Source: Albibeggiatoa sp964388965
Lineage (GTDB): Bacteria > Pseudomonadota > Gammaproteobacteria > Beggiatoales > Beggiatoaceae
Length of the DNA: 36,467 nucleotides
Reading direction: 5' to 3'
NCBI GenBank assembly: GCA_964388965.1
Contig: CAYMCP010000034.1
Location: 1-36,467, forward strand
The translations under genes and the position numbers were made by a program. This document shows, one piece after another, positions 23,291 through 32,186 of this stretch. Position 1 is the first letter of the stretch. Each line of letters begins with the position of its first letter. The notes under the pieces were generated by a model that did no database searches, had not been told where the DNA came from, and saw only the letters and a list, made by a program, of their open reading frames with translations.

Positions 23291-25456
23291 ATGCTGCATT
23301 ATTACTCGCCTAAACAAATAGTTACAAAAATATCTCTACGCACCTTACTCGTCGTTTTGTTTGCTATCCAAATTTTCGTAGCAGTAGGATTAACCGGTTA
23401 TCTTTCCTTCATCAATGGACAAAAAGCGGTTGATAACTTAGCAGGTCAGTTGCAGGAGGAAGTAACAAGCCGTATTTACGAGCATTTACAAGCTTATTTA
23501 AAAATTCCGCATATAATCAATGAAAATCATTACAATGCAGCAAAATTAGGTTTATTAGATATTGATGAGCCTATTACTTTAGGACGCTTTTTCTGGCATC
23601 AACTGCAAGTATTTGATACTGTTAGCACTATTTACTACGGTAATAATCAAGGCGGTATTATCGTTGCGGGTAGGCAAACTGATGGTACGTTTAATATTGA
23701 GCAAACTAAAGATTTTATTGCAGGACCGTATCAAATTTTTGCAACTGATGATCAAGGTGTGCGTAGCGCGACACCCATTCGTATTGCGAAAGATTTTGAT
23801 GCACGTCAACGACCTTGGTATGAGGCGGCACAAAAAGCGGTCAAAGCCGTATGGAGTGAAATTTTTGTTATTTATGCGCGGGAAAATTTAGGCATCGCAG
23901 CCAATTTGCCAATTTACGATGCGCAAAATCAATTAAAAGGGGTTTTTACTACACAACTTGTGGTTTCTCAAATAGCAGATTTTCTCAGTCGGCTAGAAAT
24001 TGGCAAAACGGGTGAAACTTTCATCATGGAACGTAATGGGCTACTCGTCGCAACGTCTACTGGCGAAATACCTTTTATAATGATCGATGAAAATCCCGCT
24101 AATGCACAACGTTTAGAAGCTGCAACGAGTAAAGATAAATTAGTGCGTTCTTCTGCACAATACCTAGAGCGAATTTTTGGTAATCTTAAAAATATTAATA
24201 TCAGACAACGTTTTATAATGCAAATAGATGGTGAAGGACATTACATCGAAGTCACGCCATTAAGTGATAGTCGTGGTTTGGATTGGTTGATTGTGGTCGC
24301 CGTGCCTGAAAATGATTTTATGGAAACGATTCATCAAAATACCCGCACGACAATTATATTAACTTTCTGTGCTTTGGTTATCGCCATTTTAATGGGAATT
24401 TTAACCTCACGTTGGATCATTCAGCCTATTTTATCTTTAACGAAAACAGCGCAAAAATTATCTATGGGGCAGTGGGATGAGCCATTACCTGTAGAGCGTT
24501 CTGATGAATTAGGGTTGCTTGCTGATGCGTTCAATAGCATGGTTGAACAATTGAAAGCCTCATTTGCTACACTTGAAACTAAAAATACAGAAATTCGTGG
24601 TTTAAACGCAGATTTAGAAAAAAGAGTAGCTGATCGTACCGCAGATTTAAATGCTAAAATTGAAGAGTTAGTACAAACCCGTAATGAGTTATTACAAAGT
24701 GAAAAAATGGCATCTTTAGGTCGCTTAGTCGCAGGATTCGCACACGAAATTAATACGCCAATTGGGGTAGCAGTCGGTGCGGCATCAACTCTGACTGAAA
24801 TTGCCCGTCAAGTCAATGCGTTGTTACAATATAACGAAGTAGATGAAAATGAATTACTCTCATTATTGGAAAGCGTAGATGAGGCGGCTGATTTAACTTT
24901 GTCTAATTTACGCCGGGCGGTGCGACTTGTCAGTAGTTTTAAGCGTACCGCAGTTGATCAAAGCTCCGAAACGGCGCGCTTGTTTGATGTACGTGAAACG
25001 GTGGAAGATGTAAATAATAGTTTGTATAACAAATTTAAAAATACGGCTATCCAAATTACAGTAGATTGTCCATCACCATTGACTTTATACGGTTTTCCCG
25101 GCGCGTTGGATCAAATTTTAACTAATTTAATGATGAATAGTTACATTCACGCCTTTGAAGACGGCAAACGTAAGGGACAGATTCATATCAAAACCCGCCT
25201 ACATGATGATAAATTGCATATCAAATACAGCGATACAGGAAAAGGTATGAATCAAGAAGCATTGAATAATATTTTTGAGCCATTTTTTACAACTCGTCGC
25301 GGTAATGGTGGTACTGGATTAGGTATGTATATTTGCTACAATCTGATCACCAGCCAATTATCTGGCACAATAACTTGCCAAAGCGAGTTGGGCGAAGGAA
25401 CTATATTTACTATCGAATATCCAGTATTAACTTCATTTCCCAGAGAAGAGATGTAA
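23291..25456 (+). CDS. Cache-HAMP sensor histidine kinase
   Basis: A 721-residue membrane kinase. Transmembrane helices at about 17-38 and 353-375 enclose a large periplasmic double-Cache sensor (40-345; note DFDARQRPWYEAA and WSEIFVIYA, typical of dCache). A HAMP domain (375-428), a coiled coil (430-470) and HisKA with His485 in GFAHEINTPIG follow. The HATPase domain has N box MMNSYIHAFED, G1 DTGKGMN and G2 GGTGLGMYICYNL. The AHEINTP form is that of HisKA kinases with long coiled coils. The ATG overlaps a TATAAT-like string and has no ribosome binding site. It is followed four bases later by a REC-DUF3369-HD-GYP gene, its probable partner. Confidence 0.93.
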   Translation: MLHYYSPKQIVTKISLRTLLVVLFAIQIFVAVGLTGYLSFINGQKAVDNLAGQLQEEVTSRIYEHLQAYLKIPHIINENHYNAAKLGLLDIDEPITLGRFFWHQLQVFDTVSTIYYGNNQGGIIVAGRQTDGTFNIEQTKDFIAGPYQIFATDDQGVRSATPIRIAKDFDARQRPWYEAAQKAVKAVWSEIFVIYARENLGIAANLPIYDAQNQLKGVFTTQLVVSQIADFLSRLEIGKTGETFIMERNGLLVATSTGEIPFIMIDENPANAQRLEAATSKDKLVRSSAQYLERIFGNLKNINIRQRFIMQIDGEGHYIEVTPLSDSRGLDWLIVVAVPENDFMETIHQNTRTTIILTFCALVIAILMGILTSRWIIQPILSLTKTAQKLSMGQWDEPLPVERSDELGLLADAFNSMVEQLKASFATLETKNTEIRGLNADLEKRVADRTADLNAKIEELVQTRNELLQSEKMASLGRLVAGFAHEINTPIGVAVGAASTLTEIARQVNALLQYNEVDENELLSLLESVDEAADLTLSNLRRAVRLVSSFKRTAVDQSSETARLFDVRETVEDVNNSLYNKFKNTAIQITVDCPSPLTLYGFPGALDQILTNLMMNSYIHAFEDGKRKGQIHIKTRLHDDKLHIKYSDTGKGMNQEALNNIFEPFFTTRRGNGGTGLGMYICYNLITSQLSGTITCQSELGEGTIFTIEYPVLTSFPREEM

Positions 25457-25460
25457 TTTA

Positions 25461-26993
25461 ATGAAATTAATCCGTAAAAATAAAACATTGAATGATAATG
25501 AAATAACGCTTAAACCTAAAAAAACCAGCACGCCTTGGAAAATATTAATCGTAGATGATGAGCCTGATGTTCACGCAATTACACGCTTAAATTTAAAAAG
25601 TTTCGATTTTGCGGAAAAAAATTTGGCGTTTCTACAAGCAATGTCAGCGTACGAAGCGAAACAAATTTTACAGCAAGAAGATAATATTGCAGTGGCACTA
25701 ATTGATGTGGTGATGGAAGAGGAAGATGCTGGGTTAAAATTGGTGGAATATATCCGCCATGATTTAGGTAATAAAATGATTCGCTTAGTCATTCGCACCG
25801 GGCAGCCCGGCGTTGCGCCAGAAAGATTAGTTGTAGATCGTTATGATATTGATGACTATAAGGACAAAACGGAACTTACTGCACAAAAACTGTATACGAC
25901 TATTCGCTCTGCACTAAAGTCTTACCGTGATTTGTCTACAATCAATACTAACCGTATTGGATTACGCAAAATTTTGGATGCCGCGTCAGGATTACATCAA
26001 CCTCAGTCTATGAGCCAATTTTTTGATGGTATTTTAACGCAAATCATAGGTTTATGTAATTTAGGTGAAAATAATCTGATTTCGACTATTAGTAGTGGTT
26101 TGATTATCACCTCTAGCGATGAACGGATTGAAGTGCAAGCAGGTACGGGACGTTTTGCGAATGTTAGTGCTGATCCCAATATTCAAACCGAAGTGCAAAA
26201 AATTGTTCAAACTTGCACAGATAGTATCGAGTCAGGCGAAAAAACGATTGAATTACCCGAAAATATTACACCTATTTCTTTGAAATTACATGATAAAGTG
26301 TTAGGATTTGTTTGTCTGGAAAATGCGCACGGCTTGAGTAAAGATGACCGTGATTTGATTGACATCATGGCACATCAGTGTGCGACTGCATTGGAAAATT
26401 TGCGCTTGTATGTAGATTTGAAAGAAGCGAATCGCCAAGCATTGCACATGTTAGCCATCGCCGCTGAGTATAAAGACAAAGATACCGGCGATCACATCAA
26501 TCGTTTGGCGCGTTATACAACACAATTAGCGGTTGAATTGGGCTTGTCCCAACAGGAAGCAGAAAATTTGGGTATTTCCAGCATGTTACATGATATTGGT
26601 AAAATTGGGATTCCCGATGCGATTTTGCAAAAACCGGGTAAATTAACCGTAGAAGAATTTGATGTAATGAAAACCCATCCCATATTAGGTACGGAAATTT
26701 TAGGCAAGAATAAATGGTTTAGTACCGCGTATAATATTGCTTATGGGCATCACGAACGTTGGGATGGTGGTGGTTATCCGCAAGGTATCCCTAGTGCAGA
26801 AGTACCACTGGAAGCGCGAATTGTTGCTGTAGCTGATGTGTTCGACGCACTCACTCATAAACGCTGCTACAAAGAAGCTTGGCCTGTGGATAAATCACTC
26901 GCTGTTATTCAAGAAGATGCGGGCAAACACTTTGATCCTGAAGTGGTAGAGGCTCTAATCCGCTTACATGAACGAGGTGAAATTGCACTTTAA
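25461..26993 (+). CDS. Response regulator REC-DUF3369-HD-GYP (cyclic-di-GMP phosphodiesterase)
   Basis: A 510-residue regulator. The receiver (about 26-155) has the acidic pair D32-D33 and phospho-acceptor Asp82 in VALIDVVM, and a Lys in DIDDYKDKTEL. DUF3369 (about 160-320) is a GAF-like sensory domain. The HD-GYP domain (about 325-505) keeps HD at 377-378 (MLHDIGKIGIP), HH at 430-431 and a GGGYP motif at 436-440, so it should hydrolyse cyclic di-GMP. The upstream kinase stops four bases before the ATG. The first 320 residues are strongly similar to those of the next gene, showing a tandem duplication. Confidence 0.94.
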   Translation: MKLIRKNKTLNDNEITLKPKKTSTPWKILIVDDEPDVHAITRLNLKSFDFAEKNLAFLQAMSAYEAKQILQQEDNIAVALIDVVMEEEDAGLKLVEYIRHDLGNKMIRLVIRTGQPGVAPERLVVDRYDIDDYKDKTELTAQKLYTTIRSALKSYRDLSTINTNRIGLRKILDAASGLHQPQSMSQFFDGILTQIIGLCNLGENNLISTISSGLIITSSDERIEVQAGTGRFANVSADPNIQTEVQKIVQTCTDSIESGEKTIELPENITPISLKLHDKVLGFVCLENAHGLSKDDRDLIDIMAHQCATALENLRLYVDLKEANRQALHMLAIAAEYKDKDTGDHINRLARYTTQLAVELGLSQQEAENLGISSMLHDIGKIGIPDAILQKPGKLTVEEFDVMKTHPILGTEILGKNKWFSTAYNIAYGHHERWDGGGYPQGIPSAEVPLEARIVAVADVFDALTHKRCYKEAWPVDKSLAVIQEDAGKHFDPEVVEALIRLHERGEIAL

Positions 26994-27049
26994 TTTGTTG
27001 TAGGCTCCCACTTAAATTGAAAATCACATCTTCAGGAGAGTTAGTCATT

Positions 27050-28804
27050 ATGACAATCAATTTAACCCGTAAAAAATGTGTACCAGAAGTATTAAAACAG
27101 CCACCTTGGAAAATTTTGGTGGTAGATGATGATAGTGATGTGCGTAAATTAGCGCATTTAAGTTTAAAAGGTTTTGAGTTTGAAGGTAAATCATTACAAT
27201 TTTTTGATGCGAAAACGGCTCAGGAAGCAAGAGAAATCTTAGAACAGGAGACTGATATTGCTGTTGCATTAATCGATGTCGTCATGGAAACTGAAGATGC
27301 CGGTTTAAAACTGGTAGAGCATATCCGTTATAATTTGCATAATTACTTTATCCGCTTGATTATTCGTACAGGTCAACCCGGTGTTGCGCCAGAACGAACA
27401 GTGATAGATAATTACGATATTGATGATTATAAAGATAAAACCGAGTTAACTGCACAAAAATTATATACAGCAATACGTTCTGCATTAAAATCGTATCGGG
27501 ATTTATTAATTATTGATAGTAATCGTCGCGGTTTGCAGCGTATTTTAGATACGACACCTTCCTTATACAAACCTCAGAATATCACGGAATTTTTTGATAA
27601 TGTGTTACAGCATATTATTGATTTATGTCAAAATAATTTTATCGCTACGATTACTAATAGTATTTTACTCACTTCAGAACACAACAATGATGAGGAAGAA
27701 AAAACTAAGCAGATTGTGGTGCAATCAGCAACTGGACGTTTCAGAGAAGAGGTTGAAAGCGAGGAAATAGAGAATATCAAAAAAATGTGTATAGATTGCT
27801 TGCTAGGTATTGTGCCATTTAACGCATTGCCAGAACATGCTTTACTCGTACCGTTAAACCGTCACGGCAAACCGATTGGTTTTATCTACCTAGAAGAGGC
27901 AACACATTTAAACCGTGATGATCGAAAATTGATGCAAATCATGGCAAACCAGTGTGCTGCTGCGTTGGAAAATTTGCAACTCTACGTTGATGTGAAAGAA
28001 GCGCATCGGCAATCATTAAACAGTTTGGCACTGGCAGAAAAAGCACGCGCAATGGCAGAGGCTGCAAATAAAGCGAAAAGTACTTTTTTAGCGCAAATGA
28101 GTCATGAATTGCGTACACCATTAAATGCGATTTTGGGTTATAGCGATTTTATTTACGAAGATGCCTCTGATATTGGTTATGACTATGTCTTGCCTTATTT
28201 GGAAGACATCCGCAGTGCGAGTTTAAAATTATTGTCGATGATCAGCGATATTTTGGATATTTCACAAATTGAAACCAATAATGTTGAAATCAAGCTGACT
28301 ACATACGATATGACTGATCTGACTGAAGAATTGATTGAAATAATTGAACCTATGGTAAGAACTAACGGTAATAAATTGGTTGTAAAAGGATTAGACGATT
28401 TGGGTCAGCAATGCGCGGATAAGGCTAAAGTTAAACAAATCTTATTGAATTTATTAAATAATGCTGCCAAATTTACTCGGCGTGGCAAAGTTTTATTCAC
28501 AGCATCACGTCAAGCTAAAGTCATGTATGGTGAAGACGAGGAGCGTGATTGGTTTTGTTTCCAAATTGCGGATACAGGTATTGGTATTCCGATTGAGAAA
28601 ATGGAACGGATTTTTGAGGCATTTGGACAAGTCGATAATTCCTCAACTCGTAAATATGATGGTACAGGTTTAGGTTTAGCAATCAGTCAACACTACTGTC
28701 AAATTATGGGTGGACACATAACTGTAGATAGTTATACGGGTAAAGGTTCAACTTTTACCGTTTGGTTGCCCACAGTGGTGAAGATACCAGCAAAATCAGA
28801 GTAA
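27050..28804 (+). CDS. REC-DUF3369-HisKA-HATPase regulator-kinase
   Basis: A 584-residue protein with an N-terminal receiver (Asp76 in VALIDVVM), a DUF3369 GAF-like domain (about 155-310), a helical linker rich in Ala and Lys (325-345), HisKA with His352 in MSHELRTPLNA, and a HATPase domain (N box LLNLLNNAAKFT, G1 DTGIGIP, G2 GTGLGLAIS). The frame runs back to a TTG at 27017, but the ATG at 27050 has AGGAG at 27034-27038 and is chosen. It shares its receiver half with the preceding gene, including the nearly identical DYKDKTELTAQKLYT stretch, but has a kinase where that has HD-GYP. The receiver may gate the kinase. A repeat copy lies 18 bases past the stop. Confidence 0.93.
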   Translation: MTINLTRKKCVPEVLKQPPWKILVVDDDSDVRKLAHLSLKGFEFEGKSLQFFDAKTAQEAREILEQETDIAVALIDVVMETEDAGLKLVEHIRYNLHNYFIRLIIRTGQPGVAPERTVIDNYDIDDYKDKTELTAQKLYTAIRSALKSYRDLLIIDSNRRGLQRILDTTPSLYKPQNITEFFDNVLQHIIDLCQNNFIATITNSILLTSEHNNDEEEKTKQIVVQSATGRFREEVESEEIENIKKMCIDCLLGIVPFNALPEHALLVPLNRHGKPIGFIYLEEATHLNRDDRKLMQIMANQCAAALENLQLYVDVKEAHRQSLNSLALAEKARAMAEAANKAKSTFLAQMSHELRTPLNAILGYSDFIYEDASDIGYDYVLPYLEDIRSASLKLLSMISDILDISQIETNNVEIKLTTYDMTDLTEELIEIIEPMVRTNGNKLVVKGLDDLGQQCADKAKVKQILLNLLNNAAKFTRRGKVLFTASRQAKVMYGEDEERDWFCFQIADTGIGIPIEKMERIFEAFGQVDNSSTRKYDGTGLGLAISQHYCQIMGGHITVDSYTGKGSTFTVWLPTVVKIPAKSE

Positions 28805-28821
28805 CGATATTACACAAACAG

Positions 28822-28846
28822 GCGTGCAAAATTTATTTTGTAAAAC
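28822..28846 (+). repeat. REP-like repeat copy
   Basis: GCGTGCAAAATTTATTTTGT followed by AAAAC begins 18 bases after the kinase stop. TGCAAAA pairs with TTTTGTA to give a small hairpin. It carries an almost perfect family core. Confidence 0.5.
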
Positions 28847-28906
28847 AATTATTTATATTCCGTTGAAAAATTCTTCATCAAAATTGTTGCCACCAGTGAG
28901 ACATTT

Positions 28907-30970
28907 ATGAAATTTACTACCGATTTTTGCAAATTAAACCGCCAGTTTGATAACGATGAATTACAAAATATTTTAAATCAATTTCAACCACAAGACTGGT
29001 TACAGCACAGCATGGAAAACTGTGGCGACAAATCCATTATGCTCATTTCAGCGGGCGGCACGTATAACCTAGACTACGCTTTATCCGCGCCAGCAAGTGC
29101 TACACCATATTTAGAAAATTGCTTATACATTCAACAAATATTGACAGAATTGCATTTATCCGTAGTACGTTGTCGTTTTGTCAAATTAGCGGCGAATACT
29201 ACAGCATTGATAAAAATACCTGCACATTATCATTGGTTTAGGCATATTGCGATTTACATTCCGATTCAAACTCAGGTCGGCGTATATTTTCACAGTGGCG
29301 AAACTCAAACGGCTATGCAAACAGGTGAGGCATGGATAGCTAACCCTGCACAAACACAAGGTTTATCTAACAACAGTCAGCAAGATTGTATACATCTCAT
29401 CATTGAGGTGAAAAAAGATATGACACTGGACAATCTCATTGCACAAAATGAAGTCAAAATGATTTATCCAGATTTTCAAACTGATATTGATTTAAATCTA
29501 TCACGCTTTCATTTTGAAGTATTCACACCTGCTGAAATTGAAACGCTAACCAATGAATTATCAAAAATTGTTGAAAAATCAGACATTTCTACTGAAGCAT
29601 TTAGCTATTATCAAGTAACACTCAGTAATTTTAAAACGCAATGGCAGTTAAATTTTGAGCAATTTGGTCATCAACATCGTGGAGAATTATTTTATTACGA
29701 TACAATTTTGAGCTTTAAAGACAATGTGTTACCTAAAATTCGGCGTTGGATTGCGAAAAATCTCCGTGCCCAAGCCATCATCGAAACGATTATTACTTTA
29801 CCACAAGTAACAGCACGTCCAACCACAACTAAAATTGGACAGAAATTTGTGGTGCGCAAAAAAAGTTTACCGTGCGTAGACTGGCAATCACTGTATCAAG
29901 TCATTGAACAATATGAAAATCAAGCCAGTTTTCAATGTTTATCACAAGCGGCATTACGTGATTTATTGCGATATTTTCAATACGCTGAAAGCTTGGACAA
30001 AATATATCCTACTCTTGCCAAACGATGGACTGATAAAGATGAATTTACAGTTGCGATTCAGCAATTATTAAACGTTGGCTTGTTGCAAGAACGTTTTACC
30101 AGTCCAGAATTTGACCGCCCTATTTTCATCGTTTCCGCACCGCGTGCAGGTAGCACCTTATTGTATGAAATTTTAGCGAAATTCCCCGAAATTTGGGCAT
30201 TAGGACAAGAAAGTCATGAAATCATCGAGGGTATCCCGGCACTACACCCTAAAGCTTATCATTACCAATCCAATCGCCTTACTGCCAAACAAGCTACAAC
30301 TGAAATAGCAATAGAATTAAAACAACGTTTTATGCGACAATTACGCGATAATAAAGCCACTTTATTTTTAGATTATCCAGTTATGAAACGTCCTACAAGT
30401 TTACGTTTCCTAGAAAAAACGCCAAAAAATGCCTTACGAGTCAGTTTTTTAAAACAAATTTTTCCTCAAGCACTATTTATCTTTTTATATCGTGATCCAC
30501 AAGAAAATATTAGTAGCATATTGGAAGGTTGGCGTAGCAGAAGTTTTATTTCTTACAAGCAATTACCAAATTGGCAACATAAAAATTGGTGTTTTTTATT
30601 ACCACCTGATTGGCAGCAAAATTTAAAAAATAAGTCTTTAGTTGAAATTTCTAGCGAACAGTGGCGCGCAGCAAATTATTATATTTGGCAGGACTTACAA
30701 GCTTTACCGCGTGAAGATTGGTATTTTATACATTATCATGATTTGGTGGGCAATACGCCTCAAGTGATACAAAATATTAGTAAATTTGCAGGATTAACTT
30801 GGCATCCAGAAATTGATCAAATATTATCGAAAGACTTAACCGTGTCTAAAATGGCATTATCTGCGCCCTCTCCAGATAAATGGCGAAAACATACCTACGA
30901 ATTAGACAGGGTATTACCAGAATTAAAATCTTTCGTCCGTCGTGTGGAAATGGAATTATGCCAAAAATAA
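28907..30970 (+). CDS. Fusion: Asp/Asn beta-hydroxylase-like domain plus sulfotransferase
   Basis: A 687-residue two-part protein. Residues 80-170 resemble the aspartyl/asparaginyl beta-hydroxylase family (cupin fold): VVRCRFVKLAANT, HYHWFRHIAIYIPIQT, GEAWIANP and CIHLIIEV follow its usual order. The first metal site reads H107-Y-H109 where the family has H-x-D/G, and by my alignment the second metal His is Gln151, so this domain may be inactive or altered. Residues 195-395 have no clear family. Residues 403-680 are a sulfotransferase: the PAPS 5'-phosphosulfate loop FIVSAPRAGSTLL, FLEKTPKNALRV and the 3'-phosphate motif FIFLYRDPQENISSILEG. It would transfer sulfate from PAPS to an unknown acceptor. 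The next gene overlaps its end by 13 bases. Confidence 0.85.
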   Translation: MKFTTDFCKLNRQFDNDELQNILNQFQPQDWLQHSMENCGDKSIMLISAGGTYNLDYALSAPASATPYLENCLYIQQILTELHLSVVRCRFVKLAANTTALIKIPAHYHWFRHIAIYIPIQTQVGVYFHSGETQTAMQTGEAWIANPAQTQGLSNNSQQDCIHLIIEVKKDMTLDNLIAQNEVKMIYPDFQTDIDLNLSRFHFEVFTPAEIETLTNELSKIVEKSDISTEAFSYYQVTLSNFKTQWQLNFEQFGHQHRGELFYYDTILSFKDNVLPKIRRWIAKNLRAQAIIETIITLPQVTARPTTTKIGQKFVVRKKSLPCVDWQSLYQVIEQYENQASFQCLSQAALRDLLRYFQYAESLDKIYPTLAKRWTDKDEFTVAIQQLLNVGLLQERFTSPEFDRPIFIVSAPRAGSTLLYEILAKFPEIWALGQESHEIIEGIPALHPKAYHYQSNRLTAKQATTEIAIELKQRFMRQLRDNKATLFLDYPVMKRPTSLRFLEKTPKNALRVSFLKQIFPQALFIFLYRDPQENISSILEGWRSRSFISYKQLPNWQHKNWCFLLPPDWQQNLKNKSLVEISSEQWRAANYYIWQDLQALPREDWYFIHYHDLVGNTPQVIQNISKFAGLTWHPEIDQILSKDLTVSKMALSAPSPDKWRKHTYELDRVLPELKSFVRRVEMELCQK

Positions 30971-32145
30971 ACCCGAAAGTTGATTTAATCACAGAATCAT
31001 ATCTAGCAGATGAAATTGAGTTTACTTTACCCATTACAGAACAGGCAGCCAATCCGCAAGCAATTTTATTAACAGGCGCGACGGGTTTCTTAGGTGTTTG
31101 TTTACTCAATGAATTATTACAAAAAACGGATGCGCAAATTTACTGTTTAGTACGTGCGTCTGATGAACAAAAAGGTTTTGAGCGCGTTCAAGAACAACTG
31201 ATTTTTTATCAATTCTGGAAAACTGCCTATCAACAACGTATCATCCCTATTATCGGCGATTTAGCTAAACCTACTTTGAATTTAAATAGCGAGCAATTTA
31301 CCGAGTTAAGTAGAAAAATAGATGTGATTTATCATAATGGCGCGTATGTGAATTCTATGCGACCTTATGCCAGTTTAAAATCTTCTAACATACTAGGTAC
31401 AAAGGAAATTTTACGTTTAGCGAGTTTGGTAAAAACTAAACCTGTTCATTTTATTTCCACATTAGCGGTTTATTTTAGTGCTGCACACAACGATACTGTC
31501 GTAACGGAAGAAACAATGCCTAGTGACAGTTTGCGAGGCGGTTATAAACAGAGTAAATGGGTTGCAGAACAATTGGTATTACGTGCAAGTCAGCGTGGAT
31601 TGCCATGCAATATTTATCGTCCCGGACGCATTATGGGACACAGTGAAACGGGTATTACGAGTAATATGACGGATTTATTAACCACTGTTTTAAAAGGTTG
31701 TATTGAAATCGGTCAAGTGCCAGATAAAAAAAATAAGATCAATATTGTGCCAGTGGATTATGTCAGTCGTGCCATTGTAGATTTAGCGTCACAACAACGT
31801 TTTGGTGAAGTGTTTCATTTGACTAATCCGCAATCTGTGACATGGCATGATTTGGTGCAAATGGTGCGTAATGTAGGTTATCATTTAGAGACTATAAATT
31901 ATGATGACTGGTCAGAATCGTTGCAAAATTTTGCAGCACAAAAATCTCATGATGCAGTATACTCACCACTATTATTGTTATTACGCTCTTCTTCCGCCTT
32001 TTTTGCAAAAAAACCCGAATTTGACACACAATTAACTCAAAATAAGTTGCAAGATACATCTATCGTATGTCCACAAGTGGATCAAACTTTAATTAGTCGT
32101 TATTTCAAACACTTCCAGCATGTACAGTACATTCAACCAGTTTGA
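30958..32145 (+). CDS. Stand-alone thioester reductase (NRPS/CAR R-domain type)
   Basis: A 395-residue extended short-chain dehydrogenase of the thioester-reductase family. It has GATGFLG (40-46) for NADPH, YCLVRA just after, GDLAKPTL, the stretch IYHNGAYVN and the catalytic Tyr196/Lys200 in YKQSKW, followed by IYRPGRIMG. R domains reduce an acyl thioester on a carrier protein to an aldehyde or alcohol and are usually fused to NRPS or carboxylic-acid-reductase proteins; here there is no adenylation or carrier domain. The frame runs back to 30880 within the sulfotransferase gene, but the ATG at 30958 fits the fold and overlaps the upstream stop, indicating translational coupling. Confidence 0.85.
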   Translation: MPKINPKVDLITESYLADEIEFTLPITEQAANPQAILLTGATGFLGVCLLNELLQKTDAQIYCLVRASDEQKGFERVQEQLIFYQFWKTAYQQRIIPIIGDLAKPTLNLNSEQFTELSRKIDVIYHNGAYVNSMRPYASLKSSNILGTKEILRLASLVKTKPVHFISTLAVYFSAAHNDTVVTEETMPSDSLRGGYKQSKWVAEQLVLRASQRGLPCNIYRPGRIMGHSETGITSNMTDLLTTVLKGCIEIGQVPDKKNKINIVPVDYVSRAIVDLASQQRFGEVFHLTNPQSVTWHDLVQMVRNVGYHLETINYDDWSESLQNFAAQKSHDAVYSPLLLLLRSSSAFFAKKPEFDTQLTQNKLQDTSIVCPQVDQTLISRYFKHFQHVQYIQPV

Positions 32146-32186
32146 ATAACTTGCAAATAAATCATAAATTCACTAGATAGTATTTC

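Noticed and set aside
30846..31109. Reverse frame of 87 codons across the sulfotransferase/reductase junction
   Set aside because: Both sense frames here carry conserved motifs, so the antisense frame is a by-product.
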